From Sediminicola sp040566555 (lineage in GTDB: Bacteria; Bacteroidota; Bacteroidia; Flavobacteriales; Flavobacteriaceae): DNA of 64,000 bases. Positions 50,422-59,140 of the stretch are shown one piece after another. Made by a program: the position numbers and the translations under genes. Location of the stretch: the NCBI RefSeq assembly GCF_040566555.1, contig NZ_JBEWYP010000003.1, forward strand, positions 62,001 to 126,000, given 5' to 3'. The notes below the pieces were generated by a model. That model was not told the DNA's origin and made no database searches. It saw nothing but the letters and a program-made list of their open reading frames with translations. The stretch's first letter is position 1, and every line of letters starts with the position of its first letter.

Positions 50422-51267
50422 TTAAAATAGGATACTTTCTTTTGGTACCTGTTTGTCAATCAATCCCAATATCTTCAATTGTTCTTGTACCCCTGACAGG
50501 GTTTTGCCGTCCATTTGGGATTGGCTCCATTCTGTTATGGATAACCACTCTTTGATATCTTCAAGTTGTTGTTCATAGGCATTGGACAAATTCCTATCGA
50601 TACTTGGGATACTTTTAAACTCTTCGGTATACAGGTTTATCACCTCAAGAATATGGGCCAAGGTACTTTTTTGCGTCGATATAAAGTTATCGGTTGCAGC
50701 AATGACAAAACATGGCCAAGGGGTTGGGCAATCTCCCAACCTTCTAAAGGTGCCATTGTCCACCAAAGGTTTTGTGGTAAAATGTTCCCACATAAAATAA
50801 TCAGCTGCACCATTGGTCAAGGCCGTTACCGCCCCATCGAGATTGTTAATGACCTCAAATTCCAATGCATTGGTATCCCATCCGTTATTCTTGGCATTCA
50901 CATAGGCCATTAAGTGGCTACCACTGCCATATCTACTAATGGCCAATTTAGTATTTTCCAATTCTTTAATAGTGTTGTACTTGCTTTTTGCGCCAACATG
51001 AATACCCCAGAGTAGGGGCGATTCTATATATTTCTGAACAATTTTAACTGGATTTCCCTCAACAATACTTTTTACAATACCTTCTGTAAGGATAATGGCA
51101 AGGTCTGTTTCCCCATCTTGTAACATTTGGCACATTTTCCCGGTACCTTCGGGAATATCGGACCATTGCAGGTCTATGCCCCGTTCTTCAAAAGCACCTT
51201 CCTCTATGGCCAAATGCCATGGAAAGTTAAAATGTTCGGGGACTCCTATGATTTTAACGGTCTTCAT
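50422..51267 (-). CDS. NMT1/SsuA-like substrate-binding-domain protein without signal peptide
   Basis: 281 residues of periplasmic-binding-protein type II fold (NMT1/THI5/SsuA-like): VIGVPEHFNFPWHLAIEEGAFEERGIDLQW has the form of family members just after their signal, and GETDLAIILTEGIVKSI, LAISRYGSGSHLM and ADYFMWEHFTTKPLV follow. Here the protein starts directly with the first strand: no signal peptide, no lipobox and no permease or ATPase nearby. It should therefore be cytoplasmic, perhaps an enzyme such as a THI5-like protein, or a sensor. Its ATG follows the TAA of the nucleoside phosphorylase gene directly (TAAATG). Confidence 0.8.
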   Translation of the reverse strand: MKTVKIIGVPEHFNFPWHLAIEEGAFEERGIDLQWSDIPEGTGKMCQMLQDGETDLAIILTEGIVKSIVEGNPVKIVQKYIESPLLWGIHVGAKSKYNTIKELENTKLAISRYGSGSHLMAYVNAKNNGWDTNALEFEVINNLDGAVTALTNGAADYFMWEHFTTKPLVDNGTFRRLGDCPTPWPCFVIAATDNFISTQKSTLAHILEVINLYTEEFKSIPSIDRNLSNAYEQQLEDIKEWLSITEWSQSQMDGKTLSGVQEQLKILGLIDKQVPKESILF

Positions 51268-52137
51268 TTACTGTGTAATCTTTTGTAAGGTATACTGAAT
51301 CAATTTTTCTGTGGATTCGGCAGGTTTATTGGAAAACTCACCTGTACTTCTGTTTGCCAAAATACAGTTCATGGATACTGCCCTATGTCCCAATAGTTTT
51401 GCCAATCCATAAATACCAGAGGTCTCCATTTCCAAATTGGTTATTTTAAGATTATTAAATCTGAAGGCTGACAGTTTACCATTTAAATCATTGTCCTGCG
51501 TTTCCAAACGCAACTTCCTTCCCTGGGGCCCATAAAAACCAACATTGGTGGCTGTGAAACCCAAAAGTATTTCATCAGATATCAGTTTGGAGCCCAGAAC
51601 CTTATCATATGCAACCACATATGGGGTCGATTTATGGTTGTACCATTGGGTATGGTCCACAAAGGCTTTTTGTATTTCATGGTGTTGTATATGGCTACTA
51701 TCGTAAAATTGAAGTAAGCTATCGAAACCAATGGCATATTCGCTCATCAGGAAGGAATCAATGGGAATATCGGGATGGATGGACCCAGAGGTGCCAATTC
51801 TAATTATATCCAGGGCGGTTAGCTTTGATTTGATTTTTTTTGTGGAAAAATCAATATTAACCAAAGCGTCCAGTTCGTTTAGGACGATATCAATATTATC
51901 GGTCCCAATACCTGTAGACATCACCGTAAGACGTTTGCCGTTTAAAGTTCCGGTATGGGTATGAAATTCTCTCTTGCCTTTTTTGATTTCGATATGGTCA
52001 AAATGTTTCGAAACTTCTGAAACCCTATCGGGATCACCAACGGTAATGACGGTTGGAGCGATATCTTCAGGCAATAAATTGAGGTGATAAATGCTGTTGT
52101 CTGCATTTAAGATAAATTCAGATGGACTAAGTTGCAT
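51268..52137 (-). CDS. Nucleoside phosphorylase (PNP/UDP family)
   Basis: 289 residues. Contains TVGDPDRVSEVSKHFD, the phosphate-binding start of the family, RIGTSGSIHPDIP (phosphate/ribose site), and NLEMETSGIYGLAKLLGHRAVS, in which Glu and Met of EMETS contact the ribose. This form resembles uridine phosphorylases of Bacteroidota. It cleaves nucleosides with phosphate to free base and ribose-1-phosphate in the cytoplasm. It is directly followed by the substrate-binding-like gene with no spacer and preceded by the DUF1835 gene with one base between, so the three form a tight operon. Confidence 0.87.
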   Translation of the reverse strand: MQLSPSEFILNADNSIYHLNLLPEDIAPTVITVGDPDRVSEVSKHFDHIEIKKGKREFHTHTGTLNGKRLTVMSTGIGTDNIDIVLNELDALVNIDFSTKKIKSKLTALDIIRIGTSGSIHPDIPIDSFLMSEYAIGFDSLLQFYDSSHIQHHEIQKAFVDHTQWYNHKSTPYVVAYDKVLGSKLISDEILLGFTATNVGFYGPQGRKLRLETQDNDLNGKLSAFRFNNLKITNLEMETSGIYGLAKLLGHRAVSMNCILANRSTGEFSNKPAESTEKLIQYTLQKITQ

Positions 52138-52138
52138 G

Positions 52139-53071
52139 CTATAATTTTAGAATTCTGTCGGTAGACGAATTATATAAGAAGCTATATTTTAAAGCGCCTC
52201 CGAGGTACTCATCATTTTCCTTTATTGTGGAATAATAACTTGTTTTTCCCTTAAAGATGCCCAACCCGTCAGGGGACAGCGTCACAGGGGAAAAAGAGGA
52301 AAATAAAGGCTTAATTTTTGTTAGTACCCTTTCATATTGGGTGTCACCAAAGCCATAAATACCTTGATTTTTGAGAATAAGGGACAATAATTCTTTTTTT
52401 GAATCTGGATGTTGTTCCAAAGCCACTTTCAAGACCAGGTTTTCCACATCATTGAGACCGTTGCGTATACTTGGAAATCTTTTTAGATGGGCAGCAATGG
52501 CATTGGCGAGATTGTCAAACTGATAGTTTTGATAATCTCCTACATTCTCCAAGCGTATTGGATTGTTGCTACAATACAATTGCCAGATGTAATCTGCATA
52601 TTCAATATCATCCTGTGTAAGTGATTTGCGCAGTCCATAGATACTTAAAAGCTCATGATCTTCCATTTCGGAAAGACTTTTGGGTGTTTCCCCTTCTTTC
52701 AGGCTGACTGTTGAGACCAATGATATTTCAGCATGTCTTCGGTGGGTCTTTAACCAACTGATGACCGCCAACATATTTATTTGACAGAACAGATCGTAAT
52801 CAAACCATAAAATAATCTGGTCTTGTTGCTTGTGGCTGCAAAGGGACCTGTATTCCTTTAATGTTTGCTCTATGAATCTGGATTTGGAAATTTTATAGGT
52901 CTTGTTAAGGAATTCAAAACGTGTCTTCCAGAATGATTCGCTCCCCACTGATGTTAAGGTTTTTCCTTCACATAGCATTTCCCTCCAGGTGATAATATCA
53001 CCTTTGAGATCAAGCGATTTTAAACGTTTGGTAAGAAAATCGCCATTTGTTATGTGCAACTGGGTATTCAT
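52139..53071 (-). CDS. DUF1835 domain protein
   Basis: 310 residues. The N terminus LHITNGDFLTKRLKSLDLKGDIITWREMLCEG is typical of DUF1835, as are the middle DQIILWFDYDLFCQINML and KTHRRHAEISLVS. The C-terminal half (about 190-310) has a helical block and a small winged-helix-like tail, as in the companion DUF3658 type. No signal, no membrane segment, no known activity. It is the first gene of the minus-strand operon that continues with the nucleoside phosphorylase (one base apart). Confidence 0.75.
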   Translation of the reverse strand: MNTQLHITNGDFLTKRLKSLDLKGDIITWREMLCEGKTLTSVGSESFWKTRFEFLNKTYKISKSRFIEQTLKEYRSLCSHKQQDQIILWFDYDLFCQINMLAVISWLKTHRRHAEISLVSTVSLKEGETPKSLSEMEDHELLSIYGLRKSLTQDDIEYADYIWQLYCSNNPIRLENVGDYQNYQFDNLANAIAAHLKRFPSIRNGLNDVENLVLKVALEQHPDSKKELLSLILKNQGIYGFGDTQYERVLTKIKPLFSSFSPVTLSPDGLGIFKGKTSYYSTIKENDEYLGGALKYSFLYNSSTDRILKL

Positions 53072-53160
53072 TGGACGCTAGTTAGGTGTTAGGCATGCAC
53101 TTGTTACAATCTATTAAAGATAACATTTTAAATAAAAATCTGAAAGCTAATTAACAGATT

Positions 53161-53493
53161 TTAACCACCAACACGTTTCACCTTAAACCCTTTTTCCTTT
53201 AAGATATCCATAATTTTATCACGGTAATCACCTTGGATGATAATGGAATCATCTTTAAAGCTGCCACCAACACTCAATTTGGTCTTTAATTCCTTGGCCA
53301 GTTTTTTAAAATCCTCATCAGCCCCGGTGTATCCCTCAATAATAGTGATTGGTTTCCCTTTTCGTTTTTCATATTTGCAGATCATAGGTGCCTCTTGCAT
53401 CCAGATTCCCTCTTTGTTGGATGTGGATGTATCCTCTTCGGTAGAAGGAGTATGATCTGGGAATAAGTTTTTGAGCTGGTCTTTAAGGTCCAT
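53161..53493 (-). CDS. SUI1/eIF1-like translation factor (YciH type)
   Basis: 110 residues. A variable N-terminal arm of about 40 residues is followed by the SUI1 fold (KRKGKPITIIEGYTGADEDF, KLSVGGSFKDDSIIIQGDY, KGFKVKRVGG). The Bacteroidota form of this eIF1-like protein is small and single-domain. E. coli YciH influences start-codon selection and represses some mRNAs in stress. Cytoplasmic. Upstream of it, on the same strand, lies the oxygenase gene with a terminator in between. Confidence 0.88.
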   Translation of the reverse strand: MDLKDQLKNLFPDHTPSTEEDTSTSNKEGIWMQEAPMICKYEKRKGKPITIIEGYTGADEDFKKLAKELKTKLSVGGSFKDDSIIIQGDYRDKIMDILKEKGFKVKRVGG

Positions 53494-53515
53494 CTTTTAA
53501 GGTATTGAATACTAG

Positions 53516-53545
53516 AAAAAACCTCCCTTGCGCAGGGAGGCTTTT
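53516..53545 (-). terminator. Terminator of the 2OG-Fe oxygenase gene
   Basis: Stem CCTCCCT (53522-53528) with AGGGAGG (53534-53540), five-base loop TGCGC, and A run at 53516 that reads as a T tract on the minus strand. Confidence 0.85.
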
Positions 53546-53552
53546 GATGTTC

Positions 53553-54503
53553 TTATTTTTTAATCAATCCAAGTTCGATCAATCTTTCATGTAAAAATTC
53601 TCCTGCTGTAATGTCCTCAAATTGCTTTGGATTTTCTTCATCAACACAATTATCTAAACAATTAAGCGGCATATCACTTACCGGGTGCATAAAATAAGGA
53701 ATGGAGTATCTGGAGGTTCCCCAAAGTTCCCTCGGAGGATTGACCACCTGGTGGATGGTAGATTTTAGTTTGTTATTGGTCAGCCTGGAAAGCATATCCC
53801 CAACGTTGATCATTAGTTCATTGGGCTGTGCTATGGCATCTACCCATTCCCCTTGATGGTTCATAACCTGAAGTCCTTTCCCTTGTGCCCCCATTAATAG
53901 GGTTATCAAATTGATGTCTCCGTGGGCCGCTGCCCTAATGGCATTTTTTGGTTCGGAGGTTATAGGTGGGTAGTGGATAGGCCTAAGGATGGAGTTCCCG
54001 TTCTTTATATAATCATCAAAATAAGTTTCCTCTAGTTCAAGGTGCAATGCCAAGGCTCTCAGCACATATTTTGCAGTTTTTTCGAGCATCTTATAGGTTT
54101 CCTTTCCAATGACATTAAAATTAGGAAGTTCTTTTACCATCACGTTATCCGGATATTCGGCTTCCAATTTAGGATTGTCCTCCACATATTGGCCAAAATG
54201 CCAGAATTCTTTTAAATCCCCTTCTTTTTTGCCCTTTGCATGTTCTTTCCCAAAGGAAGTATATCCCCTTTGTCCTCCGATGCCGGGAATTTCATAAGAA
54301 TCTTTTACCTCTTGGGGTAAATTGAAAAAGTTGCGAACTTCGCTGTAAAGATCCTTTACAAGCTCATCGGACAAAAAATGACCGCTCAAGGCTACAAAAC
54401 CTATATCCTCAAAGGCGCTACCTATTTCTTCAATAAATTTTTTATTTCTATTCTTATCTTCAGATAAAAAATCTTGAAGATTTACACTTGGAATTCCGCT
54501 CAT
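53553..54503 (-). CDS. Isopenicillin N synthase-like 2OG-Fe(II) oxygenase
   Basis: 316 residues from the ATG at 54503; a TTG two codons earlier is possible. DIOX_N domain at the start (IPSVNLQDFL, GFVALSGHFL), then a jelly-roll with the Fe ligands His and Asp in AAHGDINLITLL (about residue 190) and the second His in KSTIHQVVNPP (about 240), and the RYS segment (WGTSRYSIPYF) that holds the Arg for 2-oxoglutarate. All ligands are intact. This family in Bacteroidota has no known substrate; it need not make antibiotics. Cytoplasmic. Next gene upstream is the divergent E1 fusion. Confidence 0.88.
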   Translation of the reverse strand: MSGIPSVNLQDFLSEDKNRNKKFIEEIGSAFEDIGFVALSGHFLSDELVKDLYSEVRNFFNLPQEVKDSYEIPGIGGQRGYTSFGKEHAKGKKEGDLKEFWHFGQYVEDNPKLEAEYPDNVMVKELPNFNVIGKETYKMLEKTAKYVLRALALHLELEETYFDDYIKNGNSILRPIHYPPITSEPKNAIRAAAHGDINLITLLMGAQGKGLQVMNHQGEWVDAIAQPNELMINVGDMLSRLTNNKLKSTIHQVVNPPRELWGTSRYSIPYFMHPVSDMPLNCLDNCVDEENPKQFEDITAGEFLHERLIELGLIKK

Positions 54504-54630
54504 GACCAAAAATTAAATTTGCACCTCAAATTTACTAAATTAATTAAGGTTATCGAATAAGAAAACATTCAATTTTGTTCTGTCCTTTCGTTACATTTAA
54601 CCCAATATTAGCAGACAACGTTATATAATT

Positions 54631-56607
54631 ATGAAATATCAACCTAACAATATTAGCAAAATCACCCAGTTAAAACTATATGAAAGGATGATGAAACCTC
54701 GGTTGATCGAGGAAAAAATGCTGATTTTACTACGTCAGGGAAAGGTATCCAAATGGTTTAGTGGAATTGGGCAGGAAGCCATTTCAGTGGGAGTGACATC
54801 TGCATTGAAGGAAGATGAGTACGTATTGCCCATGCACCGGAACCTTGGTGTTTTTACCTCCCGAAATATTCCACTATATAGGTTGTTTGCGCAATGGCAA
54901 GGCAAGAGCAGTGGATTTACCAAAGGGAGGGACCGTAGTTTTCATTTTGGGACCCAAGAATTCAAGATTGTAGGTATGATCTCCCATTTGGGGCCTCAAT
55001 TGGGGGTTGCAGATGGCATAGCGTTGGCAAATATCTTAAAAAAGGAAAAATTGGTGACCGCTGTTTTTACAGGGGAAGGTGCAACCAGTGAAGGAGATTT
55101 TCACGAAGCCCTCAATGTGGCCTCGGTGTGGAACCTCCCAGTTCTGTTTTGTATAGAAAACAACGGATATGGACTTTCTACCCCCACCAATGAACAATAT
55201 AAATGTGAGAATTTGGCGGACAAGGGCCTGGGCTATGGCATGGAGTCGCACATCATAGATGGCAATAACATTTTAGAGGTTTATGAGAAAGTAGATGCCC
55301 TTTGTCAGAGTATGCGAAATACCCCAAGGCCTGTACTGTTGGAGTTCAAGACCTTTAGGATGAGGGGGCATGAAGAAGCCAGTGGTACCAAGTACGTTCC
55401 ACAGGAACTGATGGATGAATGGGCCAAAAAAGACCCGATTGCTAACTATGAGGAATTTCTGGTCTCAGAAGGGGTATTAAATGAAGGCTCCATTACTCAG
55501 ATTAAAGAAAAGATCCTTCAGGAAATAGAGGAGCATCTTCAGATGGCCTACAATGAGGAAGAAATTACCCTTGATCCCATCATGGAATTAAAGGATGTGT
55601 ATAAACCTTTTGAATATCAAGAAGTAAAACCAAATGACAAGACTGCCCACATAAGGCTTATAGATGCCATTTCGCAAGGACTGAGGCAGTCCATGGAGCG
55701 ACATGGCAATTTGGTGCTCATGGGTCAGGATATAGCTGATTATGGTGGGGTTTTCAAGATTACAGAAGGATTTATGGAGGCATTTGGTAAAGAGAGGGTA
55801 AGGAACACTCCTATTTGTGAATCTGCTATTGTTTCCACGGCCATGGGCCTATCCATTAATAAGATGAAGGTAATGGTAGAAATGCAATTCGCCGATTTTG
55901 TGAGTTCTGGTTTCAACCCTATCGTAAACTACTTGGCAAAATCACACTACCGTTGGGGAGAACACGCAGACGTTGTGGTTCGTATGCCCTGCGGTGCCGG
56001 AGTAGGGGCAGGACCTTTCCATTCCCAGACCAATGAGGCATGGTTTACCAAGACCCCAGGCTTAAAGGTGGTCTATCCCGCTTTTCCTTACGATGCAAAG
56101 GGATTGTTGGCAACCGCTATCAACGATCCCAATCCGGTACTTTTCTTTGAGCACAAGGCCTTATATAGGAGTATGTATCAAGATGTGCCAGAGGATTATT
56201 ACACCTTGCCCATGGGCAAGGCCAGTATTTTGAGAAATGGATCGGATATAACAATCGTTACTTATGGAGCTGGCGTCCATTGGGCCTTGGAAGTTTTGGA
56301 CAACCAACCAGAGATAAATGCCGAACTTTTGGATTTAAGGTCCCTTCAACCTTTGGATATGGAAGCCGTTTACGCATCTGTCAAGAAAACAGGAAAGCTG
56401 ATCATCTTACAGGAGGACAGTCTTTTTGGGGGTGTGGCCAGTGATATTTCTGCTTTGGTTATGGAAAACTGCTTTGAATTTCTGGATGCACCGGTAAAGA
56501 GGGTCGCCAGTTTGGATACTCCTATCCCATTTGCCAAAAAACTGGAACAAAACTACCTCCCAAAGGAACGTTTTTCGCTAGCAATCAAGGAGTTACTGGA
56601 TTATTAG
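54631..56607 (+). CDS. 2-oxoacid dehydrogenase E1, fused alpha/beta subunits (canonical motif)
   Basis: 658 residues. Alpha half about 1-325 (QGKVSKWFSGIGQEAISVG, FTGEGATSEGDFHEALNVA, with GEG at 148-150 and ENN at 176-178) and beta half about 330-658 (MGQDIADYGGVFKITEGF, GPFHSQTNEAWF, LQEDSLFGGVASD). The thiamine diphosphate/Mg motif has the normal G-x-G...NN form. It should decarboxylate branched-chain 2-oxo acids or a related substrate and load lipoyl-E2. No E2 or E3 is near. This is the second E1 fusion in the window; the one at 13603 is longer (803 residues) and has an altered motif. Confidence 0.92.
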   Translation: MKYQPNNISKITQLKLYERMMKPRLIEEKMLILLRQGKVSKWFSGIGQEAISVGVTSALKEDEYVLPMHRNLGVFTSRNIPLYRLFAQWQGKSSGFTKGRDRSFHFGTQEFKIVGMISHLGPQLGVADGIALANILKKEKLVTAVFTGEGATSEGDFHEALNVASVWNLPVLFCIENNGYGLSTPTNEQYKCENLADKGLGYGMESHIIDGNNILEVYEKVDALCQSMRNTPRPVLLEFKTFRMRGHEEASGTKYVPQELMDEWAKKDPIANYEEFLVSEGVLNEGSITQIKEKILQEIEEHLQMAYNEEEITLDPIMELKDVYKPFEYQEVKPNDKTAHIRLIDAISQGLRQSMERHGNLVLMGQDIADYGGVFKITEGFMEAFGKERVRNTPICESAIVSTAMGLSINKMKVMVEMQFADFVSSGFNPIVNYLAKSHYRWGEHADVVVRMPCGAGVGAGPFHSQTNEAWFTKTPGLKVVYPAFPYDAKGLLATAINDPNPVLFFEHKALYRSMYQDVPEDYYTLPMGKASILRNGSDITIVTYGAGVHWALEVLDNQPEINAELLDLRSLQPLDMEAVYASVKKTGKLIILQEDSLFGGVASDISALVMENCFEFLDAPVKRVASLDTPIPFAKKLEQNYLPKERFSLAIKELLDY

Positions 56608-56747
56608 CAAATGCGTTAGTATTAGATGTTTTTGAACTAATATTGCACGATGAAATCACGATCTTGCAGAAGGTTTTGCACATTCTTAATGATGCAAAGT
56701 CGGTTTGAAGTATTTCAACGTATATAAGTTAAATTAAACCCTAAAAG

Positions 56748-57230
56748 ATGAACAAAAAACTCATTTTAATGCTTGCAGTCGCAGCACTAATCATGACATC
56801 CTGTTCCGTGACCAAAGAGGTTCGGAGCCAAAGAAATATGTTGAGCGGGACCTGGTCCTTGAACAATATTTCCTATGAAAACAATACTGGAACCTTCTCT
56901 TCCTTGCTTTTTAATGATGCCAAGGATATCTGTTTTAAGAACAGTGAATGGTTCTTTAGAGATAACAATAGCACAGGACGCTATACTATTCCTAGTGGCA
57001 GCCTTTGTTCTGGTGGAGATCGTTATATCAAATGGTCCGTAGTGAACAGGGAAGGACTTCCCAATCAACTACAGTTCAAGTCGATCAATGCTAAAAATAA
57101 AGATGTCAGTGGTGGTTTTGGCTACCGTTTGGATATCGTTAGCTTGACCCCACAGGCCATGACATTGAAATCCGATGTTTCCGTTAATGGTTCGCCTGTG
57201 ACCGTAGTTTATAATTACACTAAAAAGTAA
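56748..57230 (+). CDS. Lipocalin-like lipoprotein
   Basis: 160 residues. Lipoprotein signal NKKLILMLAVAALIMTSC (Cys19), then a lipocalin-type domain: LSGTWSLNNISYEN at the start of the first strand (the G-x-W motif) and strands ending VNGSPVTVVYNYTKK. Such proteins bind small hydrophobic ligands or sit in the outer membrane as scaffolds; the ligand is unknown. The next gene (OmpA lipoprotein) begins 12 bases downstream, so they are co-transcribed. The 140 bases before it show no clear promoter. Confidence 0.78.
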   Translation: MNKKLILMLAVAALIMTSCSVTKEVRSQRNMLSGTWSLNNISYENNTGTFSSLLFNDAKDICFKNSEWFFRDNNSTGRYTIPSGSLCSGGDRYIKWSVVNREGLPNQLQFKSINAKNKDVSGGFGYRLDIVSLTPQAMTLKSDVSVNGSPVTVVYNYTKK

Positions 57231-57241
57231 AATCGATTAAA

Positions 57242-57937
57242 ATGAAAAATAATATAGTATCAAAAAGTATCATGTTTGTAATGGCTCTGACCATTATTGC
57301 AAGTTGTAGTACTGTTAAAAATGCCAATAAAACCCAAAAAGGTGCCGTCATCGGCGCTGCTGGTGGTGCTGCCGTTGGTGGTGTTATCGGAAATAACGTA
57401 GGTAAAGGAAACACTGCTTTAGGTGCCATTATTGGTGCTGTGGTAGGTGGTGCTGCCGGAGGTTATATCGGAAATAGAATGGACAAACAAGCGGAACGTA
57501 TAGAAACCGAGATTCCAGGTGCAGAAGTGACTAGGGTTGGAGAAGGGATCAACGTGACCTTCAATGAGGATGCTGGAGTGTATTTTGACACCAACAAATC
57601 AGCTGTAAAAGGAGCTTCTGCCGAAACCTTAAATAGGTTGGCCGGTGTTTTAAAGGAATACCCAGACACCAATATTTTGGTAGAAGGACATACCGATAGT
57701 GCAGGAAGTGATGAGTACAACATGAGCCTATCACAACAACGTGCACAGTCTGTGACCAATTACCTTATTTCGCAAGGAATAAATAAAAGTAGACTTACTG
57801 CCAAGTGGTACGGTGAGAATCAGCCTAAATCGGACAATTCAACCGCTGAGGGAAGAGCAAAGAACCGTAGGGTAGAAATGGTAATTGTAGCCAACGAGGC
57901 ATTAAAACAAGAAGCCATTGAAAAAACAAAAGGATAA
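57242..57937 (+). CDS. OmpA family lipoprotein with glycine-zipper domain
   Basis: 231 residues. Signal with lipidated Cys22 (MALTIIASC), then a glycine-zipper segment (about 34-80: VIGAAGGAAVGGVIGN and GAIIGAVVGGAAGGYIGN) that can pack into a membrane helix pair, and an OmpA domain (about 105-225) with FDTNKSAVK, VEGHTDSAG, MSLSQQRAQSV and AKNRRVEMVIV. The aspartate and arginine of the peptidoglycan clamp are intact. It should link outer membrane and peptidoglycan. Follows the lipocalin gene by 12 bases; a strong terminator lies 24 bases after its stop. Confidence 0.9.
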   Translation: MKNNIVSKSIMFVMALTIIASCSTVKNANKTQKGAVIGAAGGAAVGGVIGNNVGKGNTALGAIIGAVVGGAAGGYIGNRMDKQAERIETEIPGAEVTRVGEGINVTFNEDAGVYFDTNKSAVKGASAETLNRLAGVLKEYPDTNILVEGHTDSAGSDEYNMSLSQQRAQSVTNYLISQGINKSRLTAKWYGENQPKSDNSTAEGRAKNRRVEMVIVANEALKQEAIEKTKG

Positions 57938-57960
57938 TTAATACCATCCTTTATATAACT

Positions 57961-57989
57961 AAATCCCGCCAAATATGGCGGGATTTTTT
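57961..57989 (+). terminator. Terminator of the OmpA lipoprotein gene
   Basis: Perfect stem AAATCCCGCC (57961-57970) with GGCGGGATTT (57977-57986), six-base loop, T run to 57989. It marks the left border of the polyketide operon, whose first ATG is only 24 bases further; no -7/-33 pair fits in that gap, so the operon's promoter may lie upstream or read-through may occur. Confidence 0.9.
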
Positions 57990-58012
57990 ATTTATAATAG
58001 TATCTTCCATCA

Positions 58013-59140
58013 ATGGTAGATTACGATGTTATTATCATTGGAGGGGGTTTAGCTGGGTTGACAGCTGCCTTGCATCTCAGAAAAAATGGTCATAGCATTT
58101 TGGTATTGGAAAAACAGCAGTATCCACATCATAAAGTCTGTGGGGAATATGTTTCCAATGAAGTGTTGCCCTATTTGGAATATTTGGATATTACGTTTTC
58201 CGAATTCCAGGTGGCACAAATAGATGCCCTCCAATTTTCATTGGTCAATGGAAGGACTATTACTACAAAACTTCCATTGGGGGGAACGGGGATAAGCAGA
58301 TATGCATTTGATGATTTGCTGTTCCGAAAGGCTAAGACCCAAGGGGTGGTTTTTGTTTTTGAAAGTGTGGATAAGGTGCACTTTGAAAACGATCGTTTTT
58401 TAGTTACAACCCAAAGAGAAAATCGCTTTACCTCAAAAATTACTTTGGGGGCATATGGCAAGCGGAGCACCTTGGATATGCATTTTAAGCGCGATTTTGT
58501 TCAGCACAAATCTACCTGGTTAGGGGTTAAGGCACATTATGATTTCCCGGATTTTCCGGATAATTTAGTGGCCCTCCATAATTTTAAGGGCGGTTATGCC
58601 GGACTTTCCAAAACGGAAACGGGAGCGGTCAACTTCTGTTATCTGACCACCTATGAAAGTTTTAAGAGTGAAAAGAATATCGATAGCTTTAATGCCAATG
58701 TGGTGTCCAAAAATCCCTTTCTGGCCGAATTTCTAAGGGAAGGGGAGCCTTTGTTCCAATCCCCATTAAGTATCGCACAAATATCATTTGACAAAAAAAA
58801 GGCCATTGAAAACCATATGCTCATGTGCGGGGATTCTGCCGGACTCATACATCCCCTTTGTGGCAATGGGATGGCTATGGCCATACATAGCGCTAAGCTG
58901 GCATCTGAGTTGATATCCAAATATTTTAGTGATACGTCATTTAGTAGAGACCAATTGGAAGGAGCTTACCAAACTACATGGGACCAGACCTTTCAACATC
59001 GATTATGGATGGGAAGAAGACTCCAATCCCTCTTGTTGAATCCCAGCCTGTCCCAATGGGCTTTGGGTGCTGTTGGAAATTCGCCGTGGATCTTGAACAA
59101 GTTGATAAAAAGTACACACGGTAAACCCATAACCTCATGA
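58013..59140 (+). CDS. FAD-dependent oxidoreductase of the polyketide operon (geranylgeranyl-reductase-like)
   Basis: 375 residues. FAD-binding Rossmann motif YDVIIIGGGLAGLTAALHLRKNG (about 4-26), KVCGEYVSNEVLP near 43, and the second FAD motif CGDSAGLIHPLCGNGMAMAI (about 283-302). The CGE and GDSAG..PLCGNGM pattern is that of the geranylgeranyl reductase/FixC-like group, which also holds flavin monooxygenases of natural-product pathways. No signal or membrane helix. First gene of the seven-gene run, overlapping the methyltransferase by ATGA (59137-59140). By analogy to the FAD oxygenases of Streptomyces srs clusters it may hydroxylate or oxidise the aromatic product; a double-bond reductase role is equally possible. 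Confidence 0.85.
   Translation: MVDYDVIIIGGGLAGLTAALHLRKNGHSILVLEKQQYPHHKVCGEYVSNEVLPYLEYLDITFSEFQVAQIDALQFSLVNGRTITTKLPLGGTGISRYAFDDLLFRKAKTQGVVFVFESVDKVHFENDRFLVTTQRENRFTSKITLGAYGKRSTLDMHFKRDFVQHKSTWLGVKAHYDFPDFPDNLVALHNFKGGYAGLSKTETGAVNFCYLTTYESFKSEKNIDSFNANVVSKNPFLAEFLREGEPLFQSPLSIAQISFDKKKAIENHMLMCGDSAGLIHPLCGNGMAMAIHSAKLASELISKYFSDTSFSRDQLEGAYQTTWDQTFQHRLWMGRRLQSLLLNPSLSQWALGAVGNSPWILNKLIKSTHGKPITS

Noticed and set aside
50422..51267. Component of an ABC importer
   Set aside because: No signal peptide or lipobox, and no permease or ATPase gene next to it.
53553..54503. Antibiotic (penicillin-type) biosynthesis gene
   Set aside because: Similarity is only to the general 2OG-Fe oxygenase fold; no ACV synthetase or other beta-lactam gene is present.
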